Assembly (NCBI RefSeq): GCF_000151105.2
Contig: NC_014804.1
Span: 1-64,000 of the forward strand
Direction of reading: 5' to 3'
Source of the DNA: Thermococcus barophilus MP
Lineage (GTDB): Archaea; Methanobacteriota_B; Thermococci; Thermococcales; Thermococcaceae
Length of the DNA stretch: 64,000 nucleotides
Shown: one piece after another, positions 17,293-25,917 of the stretch
Numbering within the stretch: position 1 is the stretch's first letter
Layout: the number at the start of each line of letters is the position of its first letter
The notes under the pieces: model-generated
What the model saw: only the letters and a program-made list of their open reading frames with translations
Database searches by the model: none
Told to the model about the DNA's origin: nothing
Made by a program: the position numbers and the translations under genes

Positions 17293-18252
17293 ATGCCTTC
17301 TGCAGTTTCTTTTGGGGAAACGATGATTAGGTTCTCAACGAAGAATTTTGAACGAATTGAACAGGCAAGGGAGTTTGAAGTTAGTATTGGTGGGGCCGAA
17401 TCAAACTTTGCGATAGCCTTTGCCAGGCTTGGTGGAAGATCCGCGTGGATAAGCAAGCTCACCAATAACCCTCTTGGGAGGCTAATAGTTAACCGGATCA
17501 GGGAGCATGGGGTAGACGTATCAAATGTTATATGGACAAAGGAGTACAGGGTTGGATTGTACTTCATAGAATTTGGCAGAAAACCAAGGGGGATTGAGGT
17601 TCTTTATGACAGAAAGAACTCAGCGTTTGCTAATATCCAGCCGCATGAAGTAAACTGGGATGTGCTCGCTGAATACGATGTATTTCACACTACTGGGATA
17701 ACCGTTTCACTGAGCGAAAGTTGCAGAAAGTCTGTGAAAATGGGGATCACAAAAGCAAAAGAATTTGGCACGAAGGTTTCGTTTGATGTTAATTACAGAG
17801 CAAAGTTGTGGTCTCCCGAAGAAGCGTTCAAAGCTCTTGACGCGATTCTCAAAGAGGTGGACATACTCATTGTCACAAAGGAAGATGCAAAGAGTGTTCT
17901 GCTTGCTGAAGGAAGTTATGAGGACATTGCACGGGAGCTGTATCAAAGATATGGCCCTGAGGTTCTTGTGCTCACCCTCGGTTCTGAAGGAGCAATGGCA
18001 ATTAAGGATGGAAGGATTTACAGAGTTAAACCTTATCCAATAGAGGTTGTTGACAGGATAGGAGCTGGAGATGCCTTTGATGCTGGTTTTATATATAGGT
18101 ACTTGGAGAAGCAAGATGTAAAAGAAGCATTAGAATGGGGAATTGCTATGGCAGCATTGGCCCATACAATACCCGGTGATCCAGTGTATATAGTTAGAGA
18201 CGAAGTTAAAAGGCTCATTAAAGGCAGAGAGTATTGCGAAATAATGAGGTGA
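17293..18252 (+). CDS. kdgK: PfkB-family sugar kinase, probable 2-keto-3-deoxygluconate kinase
   Basis: The 319-aa ribokinase-fold enzyme has the N-terminal PfkB motif IGGAESNFAIAFARLGG and the C-terminal anion-hole/catalytic motif DRIGAGDAFDAGFIY. The order FGETMIRFS at the start and VSFDVNYRAKLWS in the middle are typical of KDG kinases. It should phosphorylate the 2-keto-3-deoxy acid made by UxaA. ATG 17293 has GGGGTG 6 nt upstream; a GTG at 17284 is less likely. Its 3' end lies 5 nt before the aldolase gene. Confidence 0.88.
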   Translation: MPSAVSFGETMIRFSTKNFERIEQAREFEVSIGGAESNFAIAFARLGGRSAWISKLTNNPLGRLIVNRIREHGVDVSNVIWTKEYRVGLYFIEFGRKPRGIEVLYDRKNSAFANIQPHEVNWDVLAEYDVFHTTGITVSLSESCRKSVKMGITKAKEFGTKVSFDVNYRAKLWSPEEAFKALDAILKEVDILIVTKEDAKSVLLAEGSYEDIARELYQRYGPEVLVLTLGSEGAMAIKDGRIYRVKPYPIEVVDRIGAGDAFDAGFIYRYLEKQDVKEALEWGIAMAALAHTIPGDPVYIVRDEVKRLIKGREYCEIMR

Positions 18253-18257
18253 TTTTG

Positions 18258-19142
18258 ATGATTGAAGGAATTTTTCCTCCGGTTGTAACACCTTTTAAGG
18301 AAGATGAAAGCATTGATGAGGAAAGATTTGCATCATTTTTGGAGTTTTTGGTTAAGAGAAAAGTTAGCGGACTTTTTCTTCTTGGAACTAATGGGGAAGG
18401 GCTCTCACTTGAAAATGAGGAGAAAATCAGGATCATGGAAATAGCCGTGGAAACCGTGAAGGGAAAAGTCCCTGTTATAGCTGGAACTGGAGCAATAACC
18501 ACAAGGGAAACCATAAAGTTAAGTAAAGAGGCTGAGAGGATCGGAGTTGACGCAATCCATGTGATAGTTCCCTATTATTATCCATTGTCAAGAGAGGGTA
18601 TCTTAAGGCACTATGCTAAAGTTTCTCAAGAAGTTGATCTTCCAATTCTGATCTATTATATTCCCAGCAGAACAGGAAACAAAATTGACGTAAAGATGCT
18701 GTGTGAGCTTGCTAAATTGAGAAACATAATTGGAATTAAAGACAGCTCCAAAGATGTGACATGGTTTTATAATGCTATTATGGCTGTAAAAAAGGAAAAT
18801 CCAGATTTTGTATTTTTGGGTGGCAGTGATGCATTGATATACACCCATTTGATGTTGGGAGGGAATGGTGCAGTTTCAGCGATAGCAAATGCATTTCCCG
18901 AAATAGTGATTGAGCTATACAGGGAGTTTAGGGCAGGAAATTTAGCCAAGGCAAAAGAGATTCAGGATAGAATTCTGATTATAAGACAGATATTGAAGAA
19001 ATACCCATATCTTTCAGGTATCAAAGCAGCTTTAAAACTTAGAGGTATTGATATGGGTGTTTTGAGGAGTCCTTTAGTTTTTTTGAATGAAGATCAATTG
19101 CAATGTTTGAGGGAGGAACTGAAAGCTGTTGGGGTTATATAG
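18258..19142 (+). CDS. kdgA: DHDPS-family aldolase, probable KD(P)G aldolase
   Basis: The 294-aa TIM-barrel lyase belongs to the DapA/KdgA/NanA superfamily. IIGIKDSSKD carries the Schiff-base Lys, LIYYIPSRTGNKI carries the catalytic Tyr, and FLLGTNGEGLSL is the substrate-binding loop. In this operon, after a KDG-type kinase, cleavage of the phosphorylated or free 2-keto-3-deoxy acid to pyruvate and (phospho)glyceraldehyde is the natural role. Lysine biosynthesis is unlikely in this context. ATG 18258 has GAGGTGAT 6 nt upstream and replaces the earlier in-frame TTG. Confidence 0.85.
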   Translation: MIEGIFPPVVTPFKEDESIDEERFASFLEFLVKRKVSGLFLLGTNGEGLSLENEEKIRIMEIAVETVKGKVPVIAGTGAITTRETIKLSKEAERIGVDAIHVIVPYYYPLSREGILRHYAKVSQEVDLPILIYYIPSRTGNKIDVKMLCELAKLRNIIGIKDSSKDVTWFYNAIMAVKKENPDFVFLGGSDALIYTHLMLGGNGAVSAIANAFPEIVIELYREFRAGNLAKAKEIQDRILIIRQILKKYPYLSGIKAALKLRGIDMGVLRSPLVFLNEDQLQCLREELKAVGVI

Positions 19143-19153
19143 GGGGTGTTGTT

Positions 19154-20233
19154 GTGAAAGCTGCAGTATTTAAAGGGGAAGGAAAGCTTGTAATTGAGGA
19201 CGTTCCAAAGCCCGATTTGAGCAAAGACCTAATTATTCCAAAAAAATACAAACCAAATGAATTTGTAAAAGTCAGAAAAGAAGAGCTTGTCCTTTTGAGG
19301 GTTTTAGCAGCGGGAATTTGTGGAACCGACCTGCACATACTAAGCGTCCCCCCAGGACACACTGCTACCCCTGGAGCAATACTTGGACATGAGTTCGTTG
19401 GTGAAGTTGTGGACATAGGGAGTGAAGTTGATAACGTTAATGTGGGAGACCTTGTAGCGGTTGATCCAAATATAAAGTGCGGAAAATGCTGGTTCTGTAG
19501 AAACGGCTATCCAAACATGTGTCCAGAAATGACAACTCTTGGAATATATGGAAATGGCGGATTCGCGGAATATGCAGTTGTCCCTGCTAAGCAGGTGTAT
19601 GTGCTCCCAAGGAACATGGATATTGACAAGGCAGTTTTATTTGAACCTCTGACAACGGCAGTTCACAACTGGGAAAAGGTGAATTTAAAGCCAGGAGAGA
19701 ACATTCTGATATTTGGAGCTGGGCCAATAGGGGCGTTTTTTATTAAACTCGCACAAATTTCGGGGGCCAATGAGATAATAGTTTCCGAACCAAGTTCCTT
19801 GAGAAGAGAAATCGCCAGAAAGCTTGGGGCAACAAAGGTTGTTGATCCCATAAATGAAGACGTTGTTGAAATTGTCCACTCAGTCACCAAATATGGGGTC
19901 GATGTTGCTATAGATGCAAGCGGAGTTCCAGTTGTCATAGAGCAAGCTGTTAGGGCATTAAGACCTGGAGGTAGGTTGTCCCTCTTTGGCCAGCAGAACA
20001 TTCATGCCTTTGCAGATAAAGTTAGTTTTACCCTGATGAATCAGAAGGAACTCCATATATTTGGATCATACGCTGCAGCAAAAAGCTTTGATCAGACGAT
20101 TGAAATACTGAAAAAAAGAGAGACCGATGACCTTAAGAACATAATTACCCATCGGCTTAAGCTTGAAGATATTCACAAAGGACTGGAGCTCATGAGAAAA
20201 AAGGAAGCCCTAAAGATAGTTATTTATCCGTAG
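19154..20233 (+). CDS. Zinc-dependent dehydrogenase, sorbitol/threonine DH type
   Basis: This 359-aa MDR protein is the last gene of the eight-gene operon. Catalytic zinc motifs are AAGICGTDLHIL and LGHEFVGEVV; structural zinc cysteines are CGKCWFCRNGYPNMC; the cofactor site is FGAGPIGAFFIK. An insertion of about 20 residues rich in Lys (PKKYKPNEFVKVRKEE) precedes the first zinc motif. GTG 19154 follows AGGGGGTG directly after the aldolase stop. No Gfo/Idh/MocA inositol dehydrogenase is present in the window, so this enzyme or the one at 14792 may do the first oxidation. Substrate unknown. Confidence 0.8.
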   Translation: MKAAVFKGEGKLVIEDVPKPDLSKDLIIPKKYKPNEFVKVRKEELVLLRVLAAGICGTDLHILSVPPGHTATPGAILGHEFVGEVVDIGSEVDNVNVGDLVAVDPNIKCGKCWFCRNGYPNMCPEMTTLGIYGNGGFAEYAVVPAKQVYVLPRNMDIDKAVLFEPLTTAVHNWEKVNLKPGENILIFGAGPIGAFFIKLAQISGANEIIVSEPSSLRREIARKLGATKVVDPINEDVVEIVHSVTKYGVDVAIDASGVPVVIEQAVRALRPGGRLSLFGQQNIHAFADKVSFTLMNQKELHIFGSYAAAKSFDQTIEILKKRETDDLKNIITHRLKLEDIHKGLELMRKKEALKIVIYP

Positions 20234-20314
20234 ATATGCTGAGGATTACAAAAAAGGATATAATGTTAAAGTGAATTCCAATTTGTGACAAGAGATGGGC
20301 AGGAGGAATTGGGA

Positions 20315-21064
20315 GTGATACTATACTTCATAGGAACCGCAGCTTCTGAAGGGATCCCTAATCCATTATGCAAATGCTCAACTTGCCAAGAGGCAAGAAA
20401 GTTTGCTTTTGCTCAAAGAAAACCGCCCACCCTTGCAGTGATTTTGAAGAAAGGAGGTATAATACTTTTTGATGTTGGTTCTGATATTGGTGAGCATCTG
20501 CCAGGGGTTTCAATTAGAACTGTATTCCTGACACATTGGCACAATGACCATACGTATGGTCTTTACAAGTTGAGATGGGTGGCAAAGAAGCTCTCACTAT
20601 ATGCACCGAGAGAAGGTGCCGATGCCACAATTCTCAATGAACCAAGAAACCTTGAAATTCAGTTCATCAAAGCAGGGGACACAATAAAGCTTCCTCCTCT
20701 AAAGATAACTGCATTAAAGCTGAATCACTTCCCAGAAACCCTCGGGTATCTTTTGGAGAGCAAAAAGAAAAAAGTTGCTATCCTGTATGATACTAAGGGA
20801 CTTCCTGAAGAAACATATGAGCTTCTTAAAAAGAAGAAGCCTAAAGTTGCTCTTGTTGATGCCACATATCCTCCAGGCGTTGAGATGCCGACCCACAACA
20901 ACGTTGATGAAGCCGCAGTCCTTGGCTTGAGTGTCGCTGAAAAAGTTTATCTAACCCATATTGCGCATCACAATCTGCCATTCACGAAGCTGCTTGAATA
21001 CGTGATTGAAAAGTATGGGGAGAAAGTTAACGTTGCATACGATGGCATGGTGGTGTATGTGTAA
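20315..21064 (+). CDS. MBL-fold phosphodiesterase, PhnP-like
   Basis: The 249-aa metallo-beta-lactamase-fold hydrolase has the metal motif LTHWHNDHTYG and later HNNVDEA and LTHIAHHNLP. Near the N-terminus IPNPLCKCSTCQEARK gives the three-cysteine zinc site typical of PhnP (phosphoribosyl 1,2-cyclic phosphate phosphodiesterase) and its relatives. GTG 20315 has AGGAGGAA 6 nt upstream; the upstream in-frame codons are not conserved-looking. It is the last gene before the mpgP promoter and may be either part of the accessory block or a native neighbour. Substrate is uncertain. Confidence 0.8.
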   Translation: MILYFIGTAASEGIPNPLCKCSTCQEARKFAFAQRKPPTLAVILKKGGIILFDVGSDIGEHLPGVSIRTVFLTHWHNDHTYGLYKLRWVAKKLSLYAPREGADATILNEPRNLEIQFIKAGDTIKLPPLKITALKLNHFPETLGYLLESKKKKVAILYDTKGLPEETYELLKKKKPKVALVDATYPPGVEMPTHNNVDEAAVLGLSVAEKVYLTHIAHHNLPFTKLLEYVIEKYGEKVNVAYDGMVVYV

Positions 21065-21100
21065 TTATTGATATTTTTGTTTTCATCTTGTTTTTACTCC

Positions 21101-21119
21101 TTTGATAAATTTTATATAC
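21101..21119 (+). promoter_or_regulatory. mpgP-manC-manB promoter
   Basis: TTTGATAAATTTTATATAC is identical over 19 nt to the mpgS promoter at 2973-2991, with the CTCC preceding it also shared apart from one T. It gives mpgP its own TATA box and a leader of about 60 nt. Confidence 0.65.
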
Positions 21120-21203
21120 CTGCATTAACTAAACACCAATCCGGAGCATGGGAGTCTTTTGTTCTTAATATGCCGCATCTATATAACTTTATCAGGTGAT
21201 AGA

Positions 21204-21941
21204 ATGAGAGTGATATTCCTTGACCTTGATAAAACTTTAATTGGAGATGATTACTCTCCAGAACCAGCAAAACAAATAATTGACGAGCTAAAAAGAAGAG
21301 GGTTTAGGATAATTTTTAATTCATCAAAAACAAGGGCAGAGCAGGAGTATTACAGAAAAGCTTTGAATGTTGAGGATCCATTTATAGTGGAGACAGGAAG
21401 CGCAATATACATCCCAAAGAACATATTCCCATTCAAATTTAATTTCACAAGGGAAACTCAAAAATACTTCATCATAGAGCTTGGTGAAAGCTATAGGAAA
21501 ATTCAAAATGTTCTTAGTGAAATCAGCTGGGTATTTGGACTTAAATACTATGGAAATTCGACAATCGAGGAGATAATGAAATTTACGGGTTTGCCAAAGC
21601 ATCTTGCTGAGCTTGCAGCAAGGAGAGAATACTCAGAAACGATCTTCCGGTGGAGGAATGAAAAATTTGTGGATATAATTAAATCGAAAGGGCTTACAGT
21701 GTCAAAGGGAAGCAGATTCTATAATGTTCATGGAAATACAAACAAAGGAAAAGCTGCTCATGTGCTTTTGCTTTTATATTCTAAATTATTTGGAGATGTA
21801 GAAAGCTATGCTGTTGGAGACAGCTTTAATGACTTCCCCCTATTTGAAGTTGTTGATAAGGCGTTTATAGTCGGGAACTTAAAACATCCAGAGGCTGTGA
21901 ATATCAGTTCAATAAAAGAAGTGCTGGAGGTGATAGAATGA
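21204..21941 (+). CDS. mpgP: Mannosyl-3-phosphoglycerate phosphatase
   Basis: This 245-aa HAD-superfamily phosphatase removes phosphate from mannosyl-3-phosphoglycerate to give mannosylglycerate. Motif I is [12 protein letters not shown] (Asp7 nucleophile, Asp9 acid/base), motif [15 protein letters not shown], and the metal motif [11 protein letters not shown]. The Cof-type cap contains the conserved [13 protein letters not shown] 21204 has AGGTGAT upstream. It overlaps manC by 4 nt. It normally follows mpgS directly; here 17 kb separate them and it has its own promoter. Confidence 0.95.
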   Translation: MRVIFLDLDKTLIGDDYSPEPAKQIIDELKRRGFRIIFNSSKTRAEQEYYRKALNVEDPFIVETGSAIYIPKNIFPFKFNFTRETQKYFIIELGESYRKIQNVLSEISWVFGLKYYGNSTIEEIMKFTGLPKHLAELAARREYSETIFRWRNEKFVDIIKSKGLTVSKGSRFYNVHGNTNKGKAAHVLLLLYSKLFGDVESYAVGDSFNDFPLFEVVDKAFIVGNLKHPEAVNISSIKEVLEVIE

Positions 21942-23320
21942 AGACTCTAATCTTGGCTGGAGGAAAAGGAACTCGTCTGTGGCCGCTGAGTAGAGAGTTA
22001 ATGCCAAAGCAGTTCATAAGGATATTTGATGATACCTCTCTTTTCCAAAAAACTGTGGAAAGAGCGCTGCTCTTCTCAAAACCGAAGGAGATTTTCATAG
22101 TAACCAACAAGGAATACCACTTCAGGGTTTTTGATGAGCTCAGAGACATGGGGATTGATATCCCAGAGGAAAACGTTCTCCTTGAGCCGGTTGGAAAAAA
22201 CACTCTTCCAGCTATTTACTGGGGGATAAGAACGATTAATGAGAATTTTGGTAAGTCCAAAGTTGCTGTTTTGCCCTCGGATCATTTAGTTGAGGTCAAT
22301 GAAAAATACACCGATGCATTTAAAAAAGCAGAAAAGCTTGCCGAGGCTTATTTCGTAACATTTGGAGTCAAGCCCACAAAGCCCCATACCGGTTACGGAT
22401 ACATAAAGCCTGGAGAGAAACTGGAGGTTGGTTATAAAGTCGCTGAATTTAAAGAAAAACCAGACTTAGAGACAGCGAAAAAATATGTCGAGGAAGGCTA
22501 CTACTGGAACAGCGGAATGTTCATGTTTGATACAGAGCTTTTCATTGAGGAGGTCAAAAAATTAACTCCCGATGTTTACAAGGCGTTTGAAGAGGCTAAG
22601 AGCATTGAAGAAGCCTATGAAATGGTTCCAGACATATCTGTCGATTATGGAATTATGGAAAAGACTGACAAAGCTGCAGTTGTGCCCTTGAACGTTTACT
22701 GGAATGACCTTGGAAGCTTTGATTCCATCTACGAAGCATTCAAAAAAGATCAAAACGGCAACGCAGTTAGGATAAGAGGATTAAAAGCCGAGTACATAGG
22801 AATTGACTCAAACAACAACTTGATTATAACAGAGCGTTTAACGGCGACGGTTGGTGTGAGAGATCTTATAATAATTGATACGGGAGATGCTCTACTTGTT
22901 GCATCAAGAGGGGAAGGTCAGAAAGTTAAGCTGGTTTATGAGAAGCTCAAAGAAAAAAATGATGAAAGAGCTATTGTCCACAGAACGGCTTACAGACCAT
23001 GGGGTTCTTATACCCTTCTCGAAGAGGGAGACCGCTATAAAATCAAGAGATTAACGGTATTGCCTGGAAAAAGACTTTCACTTCAAATGCACTATCACAG
23101 GTCGGAGCACTGGGTCGTTGTTAGAGGAACGGCAAAGGTTGTTGTTGAGGACAAAGAAATGCTCTTAAGACCAGGGGAAAGTGTTTTCATACCAGCTGGA
23201 GTTAAGCATAGATTAGAAAACCCAGGAAAAGTTGTTTTGGAAGTCATTGAGACCCAGATAGGCGAGTACCTCGGAGAAGATGATATAGTGAGGTTTCAAG
23301 ATGACTTCGGAAGAAGTTAA
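21938..23320 (+). CDS. manC: Bifunctional mannose-1-phosphate guanylyltransferase / mannose-6-phosphate isomerase
   Basis: The 460-aa protein makes GDP-mannose, the donor for MpgS, and isomerises fructose 6-phosphate to mannose 6-phosphate. The N-terminal nucleotidyltransferase begins [23 protein letters not shown] (the GGxGTR...K nucleotide motif), with [14 protein letters not shown] and FKEKPD further on. The C-terminal cupin isomerase has [27 protein letters not shown] and [12 protein letters not shown]. It is coupled to mpgP by an ATGA overlap and followed by manB. Confidence 0.95.
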   Translation: MKTLILAGGKGTRLWPLSRELMPKQFIRIFDDTSLFQKTVERALLFSKPKEIFIVTNKEYHFRVFDELRDMGIDIPEENVLLEPVGKNTLPAIYWGIRTINENFGKSKVAVLPSDHLVEVNEKYTDAFKKAEKLAEAYFVTFGVKPTKPHTGYGYIKPGEKLEVGYKVAEFKEKPDLETAKKYVEEGYYWNSGMFMFDTELFIEEVKKLTPDVYKAFEEAKSIEEAYEMVPDISVDYGIMEKTDKAAVVPLNVYWNDLGSFDSIYEAFKKDQNGNAVRIRGLKAEYIGIDSNNNLIITERLTATVGVRDLIIIDTGDALLVASRGEGQKVKLVYEKLKEKNDERAIVHRTAYRPWGSYTLLEEGDRYKIKRLTVLPGKRLSLQMHYHRSEHWVVVRGTAKVVVEDKEMLLRPGESVFIPAGVKHRLENPGKVVLEVIETQIGEYLGEDDIVRFQDDFGRS

Positions 23321-23347
23321 ATGTCAAAAACAAAAAAGGTGATGAAA

Positions 23348-24721
23348 ATGGGAAAGCTGTTTGGAACATTTGGAGTAAGGGGAATTGCGAATGAAAAGAT
23401 AACCCCAGAATTTGCCCTTAAGATAGGGATGGCATTTGGAACTTTGCTGAAAAGAGAGCAGCCGGACAAAGAACTTTGGGTTGTCGTGGGAAGGGACACA
23501 AGAGTAAGCGGTGAAATGCTAAAAAATGCATTAATTTCTGGACTTCTAAGTGTCGGAGTGAACGTTATTGATGTGGACATTGCTCCAACCCCTGCAATTC
23601 AGTTTGCATGCAGATACTTTGGAGTTGACGGCGGGGCAGTAATTACTGCATCCCACAACCCTCCAGAATACAATGGAATTAAGCTTTTGGAACCAAATGG
23701 GTTGGGCTTAAAGAAGGAGAGGGAGGCTGTTGTGGAGGAGTTATTCTTCAAAGAAGAATTCGACATGGCAAAGTGGCATGAAATTGGCAGTTTAGAAAAG
23801 AGAGACATAATAAGACCTTACATCAATGCAATAAAGTCTAAGGTTGATGTTGAAGCAATAAAGAGGAGAAAGCCCTTTGTGGTGGTCGACACTTCAAACG
23901 GTGCAGGCTCGTTGGTTCTGCCCTACCTACTCAGGGAGCTTGGATGCAAAGTGGTCAGCGTGAATGCTCATCCAGATGGACACTTCCCGGCAAGAAATCC
24001 AGAGCCAAATGAAGAGAATCTGCAGGGATTCATGAAGATTGTCAAATCGTTGGGGGCAGATTTTGGTGTTGCTCAAGACGGGGATGCAGACCGTTCAGTG
24101 TTCATTGATGAGAATGGAAACTTCATTCAGGGAGATAAAACGTTTGCCCTCATTGTTAAGGCAATGCTTCAAGAACATGGCGGGGGCTTGGTTGTTACAA
24201 CAATAGCAACCTCACACATAATTGATGAGCTCGCAAAGCAGTATGGAGGAAAAGTACTCAAGACGAAGGTTGGAGATTTGATAGTTTCAAGAGCTTTGCT
24301 TGAGCACAACGGACTGGTTGGAGGAGAGGAGAACGGTGGTGTAATCTTTCCGGATCATGTCTTGGGCAGAGATGGAGCAATGACCGTGGCAAAGATAGTT
24401 GAGATATTTGCAAGGAGCGGAAAGAAGTTCAGCGAGCTCATTAACGAGCTTCCCAAGTTCTATCAGGTGAAGACAAAGAGGCATATTGAGGGAGATAGGC
24501 ATGTGATAGTTGAAAAAGTCGCCAAAATTGCGGAGCAGAAGGGCTTTAAGATCGACACAACAGATGGAACAAAGATCCTCTTTGACGATGGCTGGGTTTT
24601 GGTTAGAGCAAGCGGAACAGAGCCAATAATAAGGATTTTCGCAGAGGCGAGGAGCGAAGAGAAGGCTAAAGAATATCTTGATTTGGGACTGGGTCTTTTG
24701 GATGAGGCTTTGAATACCTGA
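23348..24721 (+). CDS. manB: Phosphomannomutase/phosphoglucomutase
   Basis: The 457-aa alpha-D-phosphohexomutase converts mannose 6-phosphate to mannose 1-phosphate for GDP-mannose synthesis. It has the phosphoserine loop VITASHNPPEYNGIK, the Mg site DGDADRSVF, the sugar loop GGEENGGVIFP and the phosphate-binding loop RASGTEPIIRIFAEA. ATG 23348 has AAAGGTGAT upstream; the frame is open from 23321. It is the third gene of the mpgP-manC-manB unit. Confidence 0.93.
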   Translation: MGKLFGTFGVRGIANEKITPEFALKIGMAFGTLLKREQPDKELWVVVGRDTRVSGEMLKNALISGLLSVGVNVIDVDIAPTPAIQFACRYFGVDGGAVITASHNPPEYNGIKLLEPNGLGLKKEREAVVEELFFKEEFDMAKWHEIGSLEKRDIIRPYINAIKSKVDVEAIKRRKPFVVVDTSNGAGSLVLPYLLRELGCKVVSVNAHPDGHFPARNPEPNEENLQGFMKIVKSLGADFGVAQDGDADRSVFIDENGNFIQGDKTFALIVKAMLQEHGGGLVVTTIATSHIIDELAKQYGGKVLKTKVGDLIVSRALLEHNGLVGGEENGGVIFPDHVLGRDGAMTVAKIVEIFARSGKKFSELINELPKFYQVKTKRHIEGDRHVIVEKVAKIAEQKGFKIDTTDGTKILFDDGWVLVRASGTEPIIRIFAEARSEEKAKEYLDLGLGLLDEALNT

Positions 24722-24767
24722 TTTTTAATTTTTATTTCGCAAAAATAGCTGCCATCTCGGTGAGATT

Positions 24768-25378
24768 ATGAAGAAGGGCTTTTCCCTTTTGTTAGTTGCA
24801 TTTGTCGTGATAACCATCTTTTTATCCAATACAAAGGAAAAAGCATCAAAGCTTCTTTGGAGACTTCGGACACTGGGGAAATAAAAGTTCTGAACATTAC
24901 AATAGCCAAATGGAGTCCTGATAGAGACAGTTATATTAGTGGAAATGCTGTTTATCTCTACGGTGGATTTCTCGGCTACTGCTCGGATGCTTTTACGTAC
25001 AATATTAGCGGCTTCACAATTGATATTTACATTTTGGAGGATTGGACAGTTGATGTTCTTTTCAACAGAACCCCAAGGAGAGTTAAAACAGTGGCTGGAG
25101 AAACAGTAACGCTTGTATGCCCTCTGGTATTGCTTGGAGGGAGGCTGGTTATTGAACTTGAGGACATGCCAGAGAATTTGACAATAAATGTCTGGCTTGA
25201 CGACTATCGGGATAGGAAAGTGGAGCTTAGACTATATGAAAGATGGCATCTCAAAAATGGAAGTGTACAGAGAGGTGCATATCCGCCACTAAAGGGCATT
25301 AGAACTCTATCTATTGAGCAAGTTAGAAACATTATCGAGAAGCATGGTCTGTTTAATATCGAGGATCAGAAAAGATAA
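24768..25378 (+). pseudogene. Exported protein gene with a frameshift after the signal peptide
   Basis: ATG 24768, preceded by GGTGAG, encodes MKKGFSLLLVAFVVITIFLS, a clean signal peptide or membrane anchor, but that frame stops within 40 codons. The following 170 codons are open in another frame from 24842 onward (NITIAKWSPDRDSY ... VRNIIEKHGLFN). They have no start with a ribosome binding site of their own. The switch falls in GGAAAAAGCATCAAAG, so a 1-nt change in the A-run is the likely cause: real mutation, sequencing error or programmed slippage. The mature domain is mostly beta-strand and is not recognised. Confidence 0.6.
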
Positions 25379-25410
25379 AGAATCGCAGAGGAAGAAAATT
25401 TTTCCTTTTA

Positions 25411-25881
25411 TCAGCCAAAGAAAGCGCCCATCATGTCCATCTGCTCTTCGCTGAAGCTTTTAACCTTAAACTCTGGCATTTCTGGGATTAATCTCTCATA
25501 ATCAGCTGGGCTTATCTTTTCAGCTTTACCTTCTTTGACTTTGAAGTACAATCCGAGACCTTCGCTCTTGTATGCAACTAAGAACTCTTCGCTTTCAATG
25601 TCGCTCATCTTAACGAAGATTGCGTTTCCGCCTGTATATGGTTTTTTACACTTGAATGGAAAGCTTGCTGAATTTAACATAGCGTCTCCAAGTGCCATGT
25701 TTGCTTTTTTACCGTTGATTTCTGTCCAGAACTTGACCCCTTCAAAATCTCCCTCAACAACAAGGAGAAAATTTTCCCCATCAAGTTCTATTACTGGTGC
25801 TCCCTTTTTCTCTAAAATTTCAAAGAGCTGAGCTATTGTTTCCGCATTTTTCAAGCTTGCAACGAATCCTTCAACTTTCAT
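25411..25881 (-). CDS. Conserved-looking hypothetical protein, 156 aa
   Basis: A soluble, acidic 156-residue protein with alternating alpha and beta segments and two internal lysine-rich stretches. ATG 25881 has AGGAGGCAT 6 nt upstream. The C-terminal SFSEEQMDMMGAFFG is a short methionine-rich helix. It stands alone between two unrelated genes and I do not recognise the family. Confidence 0.7.
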   Translation of the reverse strand: MKVEGFVASLKNAETIAQLFEILEKKGAPVIELDGENFLLVVEGDFEGVKFWTEINGKKANMALGDAMLNSASFPFKCKKPYTGGNAIFVKMSDIESEEFLVAYKSEGLGLYFKVKEGKAEKISPADYERLIPEMPEFKVKSFSEEQMDMMGAFFG

Positions 25882-25917
25882 TTTGATGCCTCCTATTTGT
25901 TCACTCCAAGCTTTAGC

